Made by a program: the position numbers and the translations under genes. The notes beneath the pieces were generated by a model. It had not been told where the DNA came from. It searched no databases and saw nothing but the letters and a program-made list of their open reading frames with translations. A DNA stretch of 64,000 bases, from the NCBI RefSeq assembly GCF_003030305.1, contig NZ_CP023676.1, positions 62,001 through 126,000 of the forward strand. Direction: 5' to 3'. Source of the stretch: Cutibacterium acnes (GTDB lineage Bacteria; Actinomycetota; Actinomycetes; Propionibacteriales; Propionibacteriaceae). Below are positions 42,399 to 51,488 of this stretch, piece after piece. Numbering within the stretch: position 1 is the stretch's first letter; the number at the start of each line of letters is the position of its first letter.

Positions 42399-45136
42399 GT
42401 CGTCACCTCAATGAATCCTTTAGCGCCACGCTCCATCTCCACGAAGGAATGGTTAACAAAGGTGTAGCGTCCTGGCTCCTCAAAGACCATCTCGACAAAA
42501 CCGCCCTGGGCGCTGGCCAGGTCGAGGGCTTGGCAGCCGCCACCTTCCGGATTGCCACGTTTAAGGGTGTAGGCGCCCTCCTTAAAAACAGTGTCGAACT
42601 GGGTTCCGACGACGTGAAAGGAACACCCCCGGCTTGGACCAGCCGCGAGCACCCAGATGCGCACTCGCTCACCGACCCGGGCTTTGAGGGGCTCAAAGAC
42701 GTACTGGTTGGCGTGACCGTTGAACATCGTCAGATCAGGGGTCTCGTTGGCAATCTTGGCAGTATTAACTTCCGCCCCATTGTGCTCACTGAGGTAAGTC
42801 TCCGACTGCACCAGGTAAAACTCCCGATCAGCCCGAGGCAGGTCGTGGGGCGGCACGATGACGGCACCGAACATGCCTGCTGCAATATGGGCCGACATTG
42901 GGGCGGTGGAGCAATGGTAGAGCCAGATCCCGGCGCGATGCAGGGTGAAGTTGTAGTCCAACTCCTGCCCCGGAGCGATGGTGCGCATGACCCTGGTGGG
43001 GGAGACAGTACCGGCGTGAAAGTCCAAAGAGTGACCCATAGTGCCCCTGTTGACCAGATGGACCCTCATCTCGTCGCCGATGCGCGCGTGGATAACCGGA
43101 GCCATGTAACGGCCGTTGTAGGTCATCGCGTCGATGGTGGTTTCGGGGGCGATCTCCTGCACCGACTCCTGGGCGATGAGCGTCATCCGGTGAACACGTC
43201 CGGTCATCAGTGGTGGTAGCACTGCATCTCGGGTCCTGAAATCCTTGCCTGGGGCCTTGGCCAAGTCGATCCTGCGACGGGGATCGGCGGTATCGACGTG
43301 GTCGTCCCGGTCGTGTACACCGGACATGCCGGCGACCTGTACGTCGAGTACCATTCCCATCGATTTGTGTCCGACGATGGTGCACCAGCCCTCGGTTGGC
43401 CCGGCGATGACCCCGACTTTGACGGTGGCGTGGTCTCCGGGGGTGAGGCGTGGTGAGTGAGCCCCGTTGGCGAATTGAAGGTCGTGGACCTGGTTGGGGT
43501 CTTTGTTGGTGATCTCGACGACGAGCTGGTCACCAGCTGGAACGGTGATGGTGCTGGGGTGGTATTTCATCCCCTTGGCAGTGATGTTGACTGTCGTGGT
43601 GTGACCGGTGGGGGCGACGTGCCCGACGACCGCTGCCGAACCATTGGTGTCGTCGGTGGGTGTGGTCTGGTCGAGATGGTGACCGACCGCGGCCGCCGTC
43701 AGGGCAGTGGCCAGACCGGCGAAAGCCCCGACGAAGGAGCGGCGATTTGGGGGAGCGGTGGGCGCAGGCTCGACGGGTTTGCTGGTGGCAGAGCGATCTA
43801 GGGAGGCGACGGGCGCAGCCTGGGCCGGTCCATTGTCGGGATCGGGGGCTTCGCCTATCTCCGAAGCAGCCTTTCGAGCCGCCATCTGGCGTCCCTTCTC
43901 TTTGAGCATGGGCACTCCGGTGCGCACCATCGCCGCAGTCGCCGGCAGGAAGGTGGCCAATCCGACGACGGTCAGCACCATGCCGATGCGACGGGTCCAA
44001 GTGCCCATCGCGAGCACCCACAGCAACAGGCCGGCGTTGGTGATCGTGGCGCGCAGTGCTCCGTAGGCGTGCATCTTGGCGTTGGTGGCTCGGACGATCT
44101 TCGGCCCGCCGCCCATGACCATCGGCATGAGGTAGCTCATCGCGCCGATGAGGAGTTGGAGCAGGAATCCGACGATGACGGGTACCGACAGGGTGAAGAT
44201 GTCGTCAGCGAGCAGCCTGGTGCCGTTGGAGGCTAACTTCCATGCCAGCCAGGCGAGCCACACCAGCATCCAGCAGATAGCGGCCCCCATGGTGAACCCG
44301 GGGAAGTCGCGCGGCGGTTTGTGGGCAGCGCAGGCCACCAGGTCGCCCAGCACGATACAGATTCCGACGATGTGGGCCGTCACGCCGAGGGCAGCCAGCC
44401 ACCACAACCCGCACAGGGCGCCGGTGGTTGTCGCCGCCACCGCAACGAACATGACGCACAGGGAGATTTTCCCGTGGCGATCTTGGGCGGGCTGCATCTT
44501 GGTGCGCAGCACCGTCGGCCACAAAGTGATGAGGGTGCCGACGACGGTCAGACCGACGAAGCCGAGCAGGTTGAGCGCCTGGTGGGCCACCAATAGACGA
44601 GTTCGCCACGGCTCGGTGGGGGAGAAGGCCATGATCGCGCCGAGGGTCGCCCCCAGTGGCAGTAGACATGCGGCCGCGCAGTAAAACCACACCGTCGAGT
44701 CGAACCGCCCCGGCAGAGCGTGGCGGACTTGGTGGCCTAGAGCGAAGGCGTACCAGGTCAGCGTCGATCCTATGACGGCGGCGCCGGTGACGGTTATCCA
44801 TGGCCAGGTCACCACCATGCCGATACAGGTGATGACGATGCCGACTGCGAGCAGTCTGATACGTAATACCTGACGACTACGGTCAGTGTCGGTGAGGTTG
44901 TTGTGCAGGATCGCCTCGGTGAAGTATTGGCCCCACACCATGATCGAGGTAGTCGCTACGCCGAGTGTGACCATGTGCACCAGCAGCCAGCGTGACTGCG
45001 GAATCCACGGGTTCGCAACCGCCACGATGAGCAGGGCTACCAGCCACCCTGATACCGGACGTGACGCTTTACGGTGCCAACTGCGCTTATTCGTGTCGGG
45101 TTTGCGACCGACGGGCGCGGATGTGATCTCAGGCAT
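42395..45136 (-). CDS. nirK: membrane-anchored copper nitrite reductase with fused cupredoxin
   Basis: A 913-residue protein in three parts. Residues about 25-420 hold roughly ten membrane segments. A second stretch near 464-490, NRRSFVGAFAGLATALTAA, looks like a twin-arginine signal inside the chain. Next comes a cupredoxin (about 510-600) with type-1 copper ligands in VHDLQF and GWCTIVGHKSMGM. The last 300 residues are NirK-like: GHSLDFHAG carries type-1 and type-2 His, LYHCSTAPMSAHIAAGM the Cys, His and Met in class II (AniA-like) spacing, and SFHVVGTQFD the further type-2 His. It should reduce nitrite to NO outside the membrane. The fused cupredoxin may deliver electrons. It overlaps the upstream membrane gene by eight bases and the downstream regulator by four. 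Confidence 0.9.
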   Translation of the reverse strand: MPEITSAPVGRKPDTNKRSWHRKASRPVSGWLVALLIVAVANPWIPQSRWLLVHMVTLGVATTSIMVWGQYFTEAILHNNLTDTDRSRQVLRIRLLAVGIVITCIGMVVTWPWITVTGAAVIGSTLTWYAFALGHQVRHALPGRFDSTVWFYCAAACLLPLGATLGAIMAFSPTEPWRTRLLVAHQALNLLGFVGLTVVGTLITLWPTVLRTKMQPAQDRHGKISLCVMFVAVAATTTGALCGLWWLAALGVTAHIVGICIVLGDLVACAAHKPPRDFPGFTMGAAICWMLVWLAWLAWKLASNGTRLLADDIFTLSVPVIVGFLLQLLIGAMSYLMPMVMGGGPKIVRATNAKMHAYGALRATITNAGLLLWVLAMGTWTRRIGMVLTVVGLATFLPATAAMVRTGVPMLKEKGRQMAARKAASEIGEAPDPDNGPAQAAPVASLDRSATSKPVEPAPTAPPNRRSFVGAFAGLATALTAAAVGHHLDQTTPTDDTNGSAAVVGHVAPTGHTTTVNITAKGMKYHPSTITVPAGDQLVVEITNKDPNQVHDLQFANGAHSPRLTPGDHATVKVGVIAGPTEGWCTIVGHKSMGMVLDVQVAGMSGVHDRDDHVDTADPRRRIDLAKAPGKDFRTRDAVLPPLMTGRVHRMTLIAQESVQEIAPETTIDAMTYNGRYMAPVIHARIGDEMRVHLVNRGTMGHSLDFHAGTVSPTRVMRTIAPGQELDYNFTLHRAGIWLYHCSTAPMSAHIAAGMFGAVIVPPHDLPRADREFYLVQSETYLSEHNGAEVNTAKIANETPDLTMFNGHANQYVFEPLKARVGERVRIWVLAAGPSRGCSFHVVGTQFDTVFKEGAYTLKRGNPEGGGCQALDLASAQGGFVEMVFEEPGRYTFVNHSFVEMERGAKGFIEVTT

Positions 45137-46262
45137 GGTCCTCTCCTGACCGGGAGCGTGGAGTAGATTTCAGGTGCGTTCTGGCCCTGGTGCGGGGCTG
45201 GATATGGGTGGCGATGACAGCTACTAGGGTCAATAGGCTGAGTACGTTGACGGTCCCGCCCGCCTGCACCGCGGCGGAACGGTCCAACCCGTCGCCGATA
45301 CCGATGCGCACCAGCAGGGAGGCCTCCAACAGGAAGGCTGGGAGCCAGAACCACGTCGTCCATTCCAGCCGGACCTGCAACACGGCGGGCAGGATGATGG
45401 GGGCGTGGCCGAGGATCATCCCCATGGTGAATCCGAGGAAGAGCGAGTGGACGACGGCGTCATACCCATTTCGGGAAGTGGGTGGTCCTTGAATCGTGCA
45501 GACGATACCGGCTGTTGCGAGCCACAGGTAGCCGATCATGAGCAGGGTGCCAATGTAAGCGGCCTGGCCGCCGCGTCTCAGGCCGCCACGGGCAACGTCA
45601 TGGCGGCATAACCACACCGCCAGTCCGATGAGTACCACACCGAGTACTCGCCATCCGATCGCCGGGCTGACCACCGAGACGAGTAGGGCTGCTACCACCG
45701 CCAGGCACAAAGCTGACAAGGCGCGATTACGCGCCATCGTCAGTCGTGACAGCTCCAGCCTCTCCCCGCAGATCGTCAGGATCATGTAACAGGCCAGCCA
45801 TCCGACGATCTGGGAGACGTGTGCCCCGGTTGTCAGGAGGGCAGCGGCCCCGGCGGCGCAGAAGGCTCCAGCGCCCTGGATGACGACGGCGTCGTCGTGA
45901 CTGCGCCGCCATAGGGGGACGTAGATGGTCAGCAGCCCCAATTGGGCAAGAGTGAGCAGAGCAAGCCCGGCGCGGGCGGAGTCGAAGGGCAGAGGCGCCA
46001 GCAGGACGATGACGCCAAACCCGGACATGGCCGGGACGAGGTAGGCGAGGCGATGGCCGAGGGCCACCGCACGTTCCAGACAGATGACGGTCCCAACGAA
46101 CCCGAGCACCATGAGGGGTCCATGCCACTTGGATAGTCGCGTCGACATCACCGGTGACCACACTCCGAGTAGTAGCAGGGCGCCGTCGAGGCCGGCAAGT
46201 AGAGAGATACCGGCTCCGACCATGAGCCAGGCGCGGTGCGATCCGGCGGAGGAAGTAGGCAC
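45129..46262 (-). CDS. NnrS-like multi-spanning membrane protein
   Basis: A 377-residue membrane protein with about 11-12 hydrophobic segments. The conserved His residues in KWHGPLMVLGFVGTVICLE and VVHSLFLGFTMGMILGHAPI resemble NnrS, a heme-copper membrane protein linked to NO and denitrification in other bacteria. The start is GTG 46262 with AAGGA upstream. It is the first gene of the nitrite reductase operon and overlaps nirK. The similarity is by eye, so NnrS-like is a suggestion. A role in protecting the cell from NO or in electron transfer is possible. Confidence 0.75.
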   Translation of the reverse strand: MPTSSAGSHRAWLMVGAGISLLAGLDGALLLLGVWSPVMSTRLSKWHGPLMVLGFVGTVICLERAVALGHRLAYLVPAMSGFGVIVLLAPLPFDSARAGLALLTLAQLGLLTIYVPLWRRSHDDAVVIQGAGAFCAAGAAALLTTGAHVSQIVGWLACYMILTICGERLELSRLTMARNRALSALCLAVVAALLVSVVSPAIGWRVLGVVLIGLAVWLCRHDVARGGLRRGGQAAYIGTLLMIGYLWLATAGIVCTIQGPPTSRNGYDAVVHSLFLGFTMGMILGHAPIILPAVLQVRLEWTTWFWLPAFLLEASLLVRIGIGDGLDRSAAVQAGGTVNVLSLLTLVAVIATHIQPRTRARTHLKSTPRSRSGEDHA

Positions 46263-46692
46263 AGGAGAATCCTTTTTCGGCTATCGTATCCTCAAAATAC
46301 TATGTGCGCCGAGGCCCTTTCTACCTATTCCACCTGGGATGGCAGGAGTAAGTAGGGTCCTTGGTTGATGTGGTTCAGAGTGTGCAGGCATGGGTTGATC
46401 TTGCCCGTCAGGGGTCAGGTTGTCCATCATGTAGAGGCGTGCTAGCATATCCTAGATACGTGGTGTCCATAAGGAGGTGGGCTTATCGCCATTCATTCCG
46501 TGCCAATCTTGTAGTTTACGGTTGTGCTATATTCGGAATGATGGCTATCTTCTGGTATCTATGGAGCGCCATTTATTGGCTTACATGAAACCTCTGTTTC
46601 TTCGCCTTTAATGACCCTATTGTTACGTATGTGGTCAAAGACGGGTGTGCGAGTTTAGATGACAAAACAACATATATTGGTTAGGAGTAAAG
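46263..46692 (+). promoter_or_regulatory. divergent region between nitrite reductase operon and aspA
   Basis: A 430-base AT-rich stretch between the NnrS-like gene and aspA. It contains one weak membrane-protein frame (46460-46588) and the aspA ribosome site TAGGAG at 46682-46687. TATATT near 46673 could be a -10 box. I found no clean FNR or CRP palindrome, though anaerobic regulation of both sides would be expected. Confidence 0.35.
46460..46588 (+). CDS. possible small membrane protein, about 42 aa
   Basis: A frame ending FGMMAIFWYLWSAIYWLT with a single strong membrane segment. Starts at GTG 46460 or 46463 lack a ribosome site; AAGGAGG occurs just after them, inside the frame. The hydrophobic pattern is protein-like, but no family is recognised and the start is unresolved. 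It could be a small protein expressed with aspA or a chance frame. Confidence 0.25.
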   Translation: MVSIRRWAYRHSFRANLVVYGCAIFGMMAIFWYLWSAIYWLT

Positions 46693-48165
46693 TTGACTGA
46701 GATCCGGATCGAAGAAGATCTTCTTGGGAAACGGGAAATCTCGAATGAGCACTACTATGGAATTCATACTTTGCGGGCTTTAGAGAACTTCCAAGTATCA
46801 CGCGGATGTATGAATGACGAGCCTGACTTCATTCGTGGAATGGTTCAGGTAAAGAAGGCAACAGCTCTGACGAATAAGCAGTTGAAGGTTCTCCCGAGTG
46901 ATGTCGCTGACGCCATTGTCGCTGCATGCGATGCGATCTTGGATGATGGGCGCTGTATGGACCAATTCCCGACTGATTCCTTCCAAGGAGGAGCGGGAAC
47001 CTCGATCAACATGAACACCAATGAGGTTGTCGCCAATTTGGCCCTCGAAATGTTGGGATACCCGAAAGGCACCTATGACGTCATCCACCCCAACGATGAT
47101 GTCAATAAGTCCCAGTCGACTAACGACGCTTACCCCACCGGGTTCCGGCTCGGGGTGTACGCTTTGCTAGAGGGGCTGAAGCGAGCCGTCGCCGACCTCG
47201 CAGACAGTTTCGATGCCAAGGCTGAGGAATTTGCCGATGTACTGAAGATGGGGCGTACCCAATTGCAGGATGCCGTCCCCATGACTTTGGGTGAGGAGTT
47301 TGACGGGTACGCACACAACATCCGTGCTGAACTGGACCGGCTTGATATTGGAAGCGATCTTCTCGTAGAGGTCAACCTGGGCGGCACCGCCATCGGAACT
47401 CGGATCAACACCCCAGACGGATATGCTGAACTTGCTGCTGAGAAACTGGCCGAGGTGACCGGATACCCGATTCGTCCCTCCACCAACCTCATGGAATCGT
47501 CTTACGACAACGGCGCCTACATTGCTGTCCATTCTATTATCAAACGCCTAGCAGCGAAGATCTCCAAGATCTGCAACGATTTACGATTGCTTTCATCTGG
47601 ACCGAGGGCTGGGCTCAAGGAAATCAACCTTCCAGAGATGCAGGCGGGATCGTCCATCATGCCGGCGAAGGTGAATCCGGTCATTCCCGAGGTCGTCAAT
47701 CAGATCTGCTTCAAAGTATTTGGAAACGATGTCACCGTCTGTTTCGCTGCCGAGGCCGGTCAGCTAGAACTTAATGTGATGGAACCGGCGCTGTCGCAAG
47801 CAATGTTCGAGTCCATCCACCTGCTGACCAATGCCTGCGACACGTTGCGTAGCAAGTGCATTGACGGGATCACCGCAAATGTGGAGCGGTGCCGGGAGTA
47901 TGTCACCAATTCCATCGGTATCGTGACCTACTTGAATGATGTGATTGGACACCATCAAGGCGATCTCATTGGCGAGGAAGCTGCCCGTACCGGAAAGTCA
48001 GTTCGTGAGGTCGTCCTCGAACACGACCTCATCCCGGAGGAAAGGCTGGACGAGATCATGTCGACCCAGAACTTCCTGCACCCCCGGTATTCCGGACGTA
48101 CCTACGAGCCGAGTGACCGCGGTCTCCCGGAGGATCCCAGGACATTCGTGTCCGAGCGTTGCTGA
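46693..48165 (+). CDS. aspA: aspartate ammonia-lyase
   Basis: A 490-residue aspartase of the fumarase/aspartase superfamily, converting aspartate to fumarate and ammonia. The signature [19 protein letters not shown], containing the catalytic Ser loop, lies near residue 320. [16 protein letters not shown] near residue 20 and [15 protein letters not shown] are further conserved blocks. The start is a TTG at 46693 with TAGGAG five bases before it; no ATG fits. Six bases after its stop the Dcu carrier begins, so the two form an operon supplying fumarate for anaerobic respiration and succinate/propionate formation. Confidence 0.95.
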   Translation: MTEIRIEEDLLGKREISNEHYYGIHTLRALENFQVSRGCMNDEPDFIRGMVQVKKATALTNKQLKVLPSDVADAIVAACDAILDDGRCMDQFPTDSFQGGAGTSINMNTNEVVANLALEMLGYPKGTYDVIHPNDDVNKSQSTNDAYPTGFRLGVYALLEGLKRAVADLADSFDAKAEEFADVLKMGRTQLQDAVPMTLGEEFDGYAHNIRAELDRLDIGSDLLVEVNLGGTAIGTRINTPDGYAELAAEKLAEVTGYPIRPSTNLMESSYDNGAYIAVHSIIKRLAAKISKICNDLRLLSSGPRAGLKEINLPEMQAGSSIMPAKVNPVIPEVVNQICFKVFGNDVTVCFAAEAGQLELNVMEPALSQAMFESIHLLTNACDTLRSKCIDGITANVERCREYVTNSIGIVTYLNDVIGHHQGDLIGEEAARTGKSVREVVLEHDLIPEERLDEIMSTQNFLHPRYSGRTYEPSDRGLPEDPRTFVSERC

Positions 48166-48171
48166 CACGCG

Positions 48172-49470
48172 ATGATGCTCTTCATTCAACTGGCCGTCGT
48201 CCTACTATTCATCTTCCTGGGGGCACGCAAGGGAGGACTTGGCATCGCCTATGCAGGGGGTGCCGGCGTCATCGTCCTGGGATTACTCGGCTGCAAGGTC
48301 GACCCAGGTACTGGTATTCCGTGGGACGTCATTGGGGTCATCATCTCAGTGATTTCTTGCGTGGCGGCGATGGAAGTAGCCGGCGGCCTAGAACTGCTGG
48401 TGATGCTCAGCGAACGGATATTGCGGCACAACCCGAAGAGAATCACCTTCCTGGCGCCCACCGTGACGTTCTTCATGACCGTGTTGTGTGGTACCGGACA
48501 TGTCGCATTCGCCACTCTTCCCGTCATTGCGGAAGTGGCGAAGGAACAGAAGGTGAGACCCTCACGCCCACTATCCATCGCGGCGGTGGCCTCGCAGATC
48601 GGCATATGTGCCTCTCCGATTTCGGCGGCGATGGTGGCGATGGCGGCCATTGTTGGCCCCTTGGGGGTTTCGTATCCGAAACTGGTCCTGGTCTCGATCG
48701 TTGGGGGTTACGTTGGCTCGATGATTGGTGCGGTTGTTTCCTCAAAACTCGGATGCGAGTTGGAACTCGACCCGGTCTATCTACAGCGACTGGAAAAGGG
48801 CCAAATCTCGCATCGGGAGGCGGACAACTACAACATCAAGCCCTACGCAAGGCGTTCGCTGATAATCTTCGTGGTATCCCTGGTCGTGGTGATGGCTTAT
48901 GCCGCTGCCATCACCGCCGTGGACAAGCCCCCGCTGCCGCGAGGCGCCGCCATCATGACGTTTATGATGACTGCCGCCCTCGTCATAGCCACCCTGTGTA
49001 AAGTCCCGCTTAACGAGATCACTTCCCAGGCAACCTATAAAAGTGGCACCTCTGCTGCCATCTGCGTGATGGGGGTCGCTTGGCTAGGCAACACCTTCGT
49101 GAGTTCAAACATCGACACCATCAAAGCTGCCGGATCGGGAGTCATCCACTCGGCACCGTGGCTGTTGTTCGTGGTGCTATTCCTGGCTGCATCGTTGCTC
49201 TACTCGCAGGCCGCAACCACGGTTACGTTCATGCCGGTTGCTGCGGCTCTTGGGCTTCCAGCGTCGGTCCTGGTCGGATGTTTCGCGGCGGCCTCGGCGC
49301 TGTTCCTGCTACCCACGTATCCCACCGTGGTGGCTGCGGTCGAGATGGACGATACCGGGACAACGAGGATCGGAAAATACATCTTCAACCATTCGTTCTT
49401 GATCCCCGGCATCGTCTCGATATCGGCTGCCTGTTTGGCTTCCTACGGGGTGATGCTCGTAGTCGGATGA
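48172..49470 (+). CDS. dcuA: anaerobic C4-dicarboxylate transporter (DcuA/DcuB type)
   Basis: A 432-residue membrane carrier of the Dcu family with about ten or more segments, exchanging aspartate, fumarate or malate for succinate under anaerobic conditions. FLGARKGGLGIAYAGGAGV at the N-terminus and TVTFFMTVLCGTGHVAFAT are family signatures. ATG 48172 or 48175 starts it; no strong ribosome site is seen, so coupling to aspA is likely. Aspartate taken up here would feed the upstream aspartase. DcuA versus DcuB cannot be decided by eye. A very strong hairpin follows. Confidence 0.9.
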   Translation: MMLFIQLAVVLLFIFLGARKGGLGIAYAGGAGVIVLGLLGCKVDPGTGIPWDVIGVIISVISCVAAMEVAGGLELLVMLSERILRHNPKRITFLAPTVTFFMTVLCGTGHVAFATLPVIAEVAKEQKVRPSRPLSIAAVASQIGICASPISAAMVAMAAIVGPLGVSYPKLVLVSIVGGYVGSMIGAVVSSKLGCELELDPVYLQRLEKGQISHREADNYNIKPYARRSLIIFVVSLVVVMAYAAAITAVDKPPLPRGAAIMTFMMTAALVIATLCKVPLNEITSQATYKSGTSAAICVMGVAWLGNTFVSSNIDTIKAAGSGVIHSAPWLLFVVLFLAASLLYSQAATTVTFMPVAAALGLPASVLVGCFAAASALFLLPTYPTVVAAVEMDDTGTTRIGKYIFNHSFLIPGIVSISAACLASYGVMLVVG

Positions 49471-49514
49471 ATGCCGCCATTCGCACAATCCGTTGAAGTA
49501 CCCAGTGTGAAAGC

Positions 49515-49560
49515 GCGTGGGTGGGGCTCAGCCTTGGAAAAGGCTCAGCCCCACCCACGC
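49515..49560. terminator. strong bidirectional terminator hairpin
   Basis: The 46 bases form a 21-pair stem with a single C-C mismatch and a GGAA loop (left arm GCGTGGGTGGGGCT..., right arm ...AGCCCCACCCACGC). It lies between the convergent Dcu carrier and acetyltransferase genes, within 50 bases of both stops, and should stop transcription from either side. Confidence 0.85.
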
Positions 49561-49570
49561 ATTTGGGGGC

Positions 49571-49852
49571 TCAGATAACGTTCACCGGGTGGTCGGGGTG
49601 CTTGTCCAACCACCCTTTGATGAAGGTGCAGTCCGGACGCACCGACAAGTTCTGGCAAGCAATGTCGTCGAGGGCGAAGCGCGCCAGAGCGCTGCCGACA
49701 CCTTTGCCACTGAAGGCTTCGAATGTTTCGGTATGGGGCATGACGATGACATCCCCCTCGCGTCGGAATTCGGCGAACCCGGCGAGTTCACCGCCGATAT
49801 AAGCTTCGTAGCGTGACTGCTGGTCGTTTTTGGTGACGGTGGTTTCACTCAT
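49571..49852 (-). CDS. GNAT-family (YjdJ-like) small acetyltransferase
   Basis: A 93-residue N-acetyltransferase of the short GNAT type. GELAGFAEFRREGDVIVMPH forms the central strands, FSGKGVGSALARFALDDI the acetyl-CoA pyrophosphate loop and helix, and PDCTFIKGWLDKHPD the C-terminal motif that marks this small subclass. ATG 49852 is preferred; ATG 49861 would add three residues. It diverges from katA. The substrate is unknown. Confidence 0.82.
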   Translation of the reverse strand: MSETTVTKNDQQSRYEAYIGGELAGFAEFRREGDVIVMPHTETFEAFSGKGVGSALARFALDDIACQNLSVRPDCTFIKGWLDKHPDHPVNVI

Positions 49853-49893
49853 ACACCCCATTGTCGGGTCATCGTCCCTGGGTTCTGCCTTTC

Positions 49894-49923
49894 TTGTACA
49901 GACTTTCTCCCGTGGCGTTATGA
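49894..49923 (+). promoter_or_regulatory. possible promoter of katA
   Basis: TTGTAC (49894-49899) and TTATGA (49918-49923) are separated by 18 bases and end about 66 bases before the catalase start. The match is fair only, and no regulator site was recognised. Confidence 0.3.
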
Positions 49924-49989
49924 GCTTGGAGATGACCTTGTTGGGGGGCAATCTGGAAGAGAGCACTCAACTCATAAAGAGGAGTCGTC

Positions 49990-51441
49990 ATGCCTATTGA
50001 TCCCAGCAAGCCGTCAACGAACACCAACGGGTCGCCAGCGCCTAGCGACGAATACTCCCTGACCGTCGGCGCTGACGGCCCGGTAGTGCTCCACGACGCA
50101 CATCTCATCGACACCCTGGCCCATTTCAACCGGGAAAACATCCCCGAACGCAAGCCTCACGCCAAGGGATCGGGGGCCTTCGGACATCTCGAGGTTACCG
50201 CTGACGTCTCGGAGTACACCAAGGCATCCTTCCTGCAGAAGGGGCGCGAAACCCCCATGCTGGCCCGATTCTCCACAGTCGCCGGTGAGCTCGGCAGCCC
50301 TGACACCTGGCGTGATGTGCGTGGATTCTCGTTGAAGTTCTACACCGACGAGGGCAACTTCGACATGGTCGGCAACAACACCCCGGTGTTCTTCATGCGT
50401 GACCCGATGAAGTTCCCGCATTTCATCCGCTCCCAGAAACGGTTACCGAATTCCGGACTGCGCAGTCCGAATATGATGTATGACTATTGGAGCCTGTCCC
50501 CCGAATCGGCCCATCAAGTGGCTTACCTCATGGGACCGCGCGGCATTCCGCTCAGCTATCGCACTATGAACGGCTACTCCTCGCACACCTACTCATGGGT
50601 TAACGCCGAAGGGAAGATCACCTGGGTGAAATACCACTTCATCAGTGACCAGGGTGTTCACAACATGACTGCTGACCGGGCCAAAGCGATCGTCGGTGAT
50701 CACCCAGACATCCACCGCGAGGACCTCTTCAACCACATTGCCGACGGCGACTATCCGTCCTGGACCGTCAAGGTGCAGCTCATGCCCTATGACGAAGCCA
50801 AGGATTACCGGTTCAACCCGTTCGACATCACCAAGGTGTGGCCGCATAAGGATTACCCGCTGCACACCATCGGCAAGTTCACTCTGGACCGCAACCCGGA
50901 GAACTTCTTCGCCCAGATCGAGCAAGCGGCCTTCTCCCCGTCGAACACCGTTGAGGGCACTGGGTTGTCCCCAGACCGGATGCTGCTGGGTCGTGTCTTC
51001 GCCTACAACGATGCCGCCCGCAACCGTCTGGGGGTCAACTATGAACAACTCCCTGTGAACCGGCCAACGACGCCGACAAACCAGTACACCTTCGACGGCC
51101 AGATGGCCTTCGAACACTCCGGTTCGGCACCCACCTACGCCCCGAACTCCTACGGTCGCGACTTTGCCACCGGATACCGAACCGGTTCCGAAGCTACCTG
51201 GGAGGCTGACGGCGAACTCGTTCGTTCCGCCCAGACCCGGCACGCGGAAGATGACGACTTCGGTCAGGCCCACGCCCTGGTGCATGACGTCTTTTCCGAC
51301 GCAGAGCGTGACGAGCTCGTCGATACTTTGGTGGACTTGATGACCAATTTCGACATGGAAGAGCCGGTCATCGGCAACGCGCTGTCCTACTGGCGCAACA
51401 TCGACGCCGGTATTGCCGAGGCAACCGAGGGCAGAATCTGA
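49990..51441 (+). CDS. katA: heme catalase, small-subunit type
   Basis: A 483-residue monofunctional heme catalase disproportionating hydrogen peroxide in the cytoplasm. The distal His is in [18 protein letters not shown] near residue 60, the conserved Asn in [19 protein letters not shown], and the proximal Tyr heme ligand in [19 protein letters not shown] near residue 340. GAGGAG eight bases upstream supports ATG 49990. Length matches clade 3 catalases. It converges on the ABC exporter operon, and a hairpin separates the two. It protects against oxygen and host oxidants. Confidence 0.96.
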   Translation: MPIDPSKPSTNTNGSPAPSDEYSLTVGADGPVVLHDAHLIDTLAHFNRENIPERKPHAKGSGAFGHLEVTADVSEYTKASFLQKGRETPMLARFSTVAGELGSPDTWRDVRGFSLKFYTDEGNFDMVGNNTPVFFMRDPMKFPHFIRSQKRLPNSGLRSPNMMYDYWSLSPESAHQVAYLMGPRGIPLSYRTMNGYSSHTYSWVNAEGKITWVKYHFISDQGVHNMTADRAKAIVGDHPDIHREDLFNHIADGDYPSWTVKVQLMPYDEAKDYRFNPFDITKVWPHKDYPLHTIGKFTLDRNPENFFAQIEQAAFSPSNTVEGTGLSPDRMLLGRVFAYNDAARNRLGVNYEQLPVNRPTTPTNQYTFDGQMAFEHSGSAPTYAPNSYGRDFATGYRTGSEATWEADGELVRSAQTRHAEDDDFGQAHALVHDVFSDAERDELVDTLVDLMTNFDMEEPVIGNALSYWRNIDAGIAEATEGRI

Positions 51442-51455
51442 CGTGTTGATCGTTC

Positions 51456-51488
51456 CCAGCGCTGGGCTGTACTGCAGCTCAGTGCTGG
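51456..51488 (+). terminator. hairpin after katA
   Basis: CCAGCGCTGGGCTG at 51456-51469 pairs with CAGCTCAGTGCTGG at 51475-51488 (14 pairs, two of them G-U on the plus-strand RNA) around a five-base loop, followed by TTT. It begins 15 bases past the catalase stop and overlaps the end of the convergent ABC gene. Confidence 0.65.

Noticed and set aside
46361-46459. Longer version of the small membrane frame ending at 46588
   Set aside because: The N-terminal part has no protein-like features, and no ribosome site precedes the TTG at 46361.
49940-49960. G6 run upstream of katA as a phase-variable promoter element
   Set aside because: The run lies between the putative -10 and the start codon, and there is no evidence of length variation; nothing distinguishes it from chance in GC-rich DNA.
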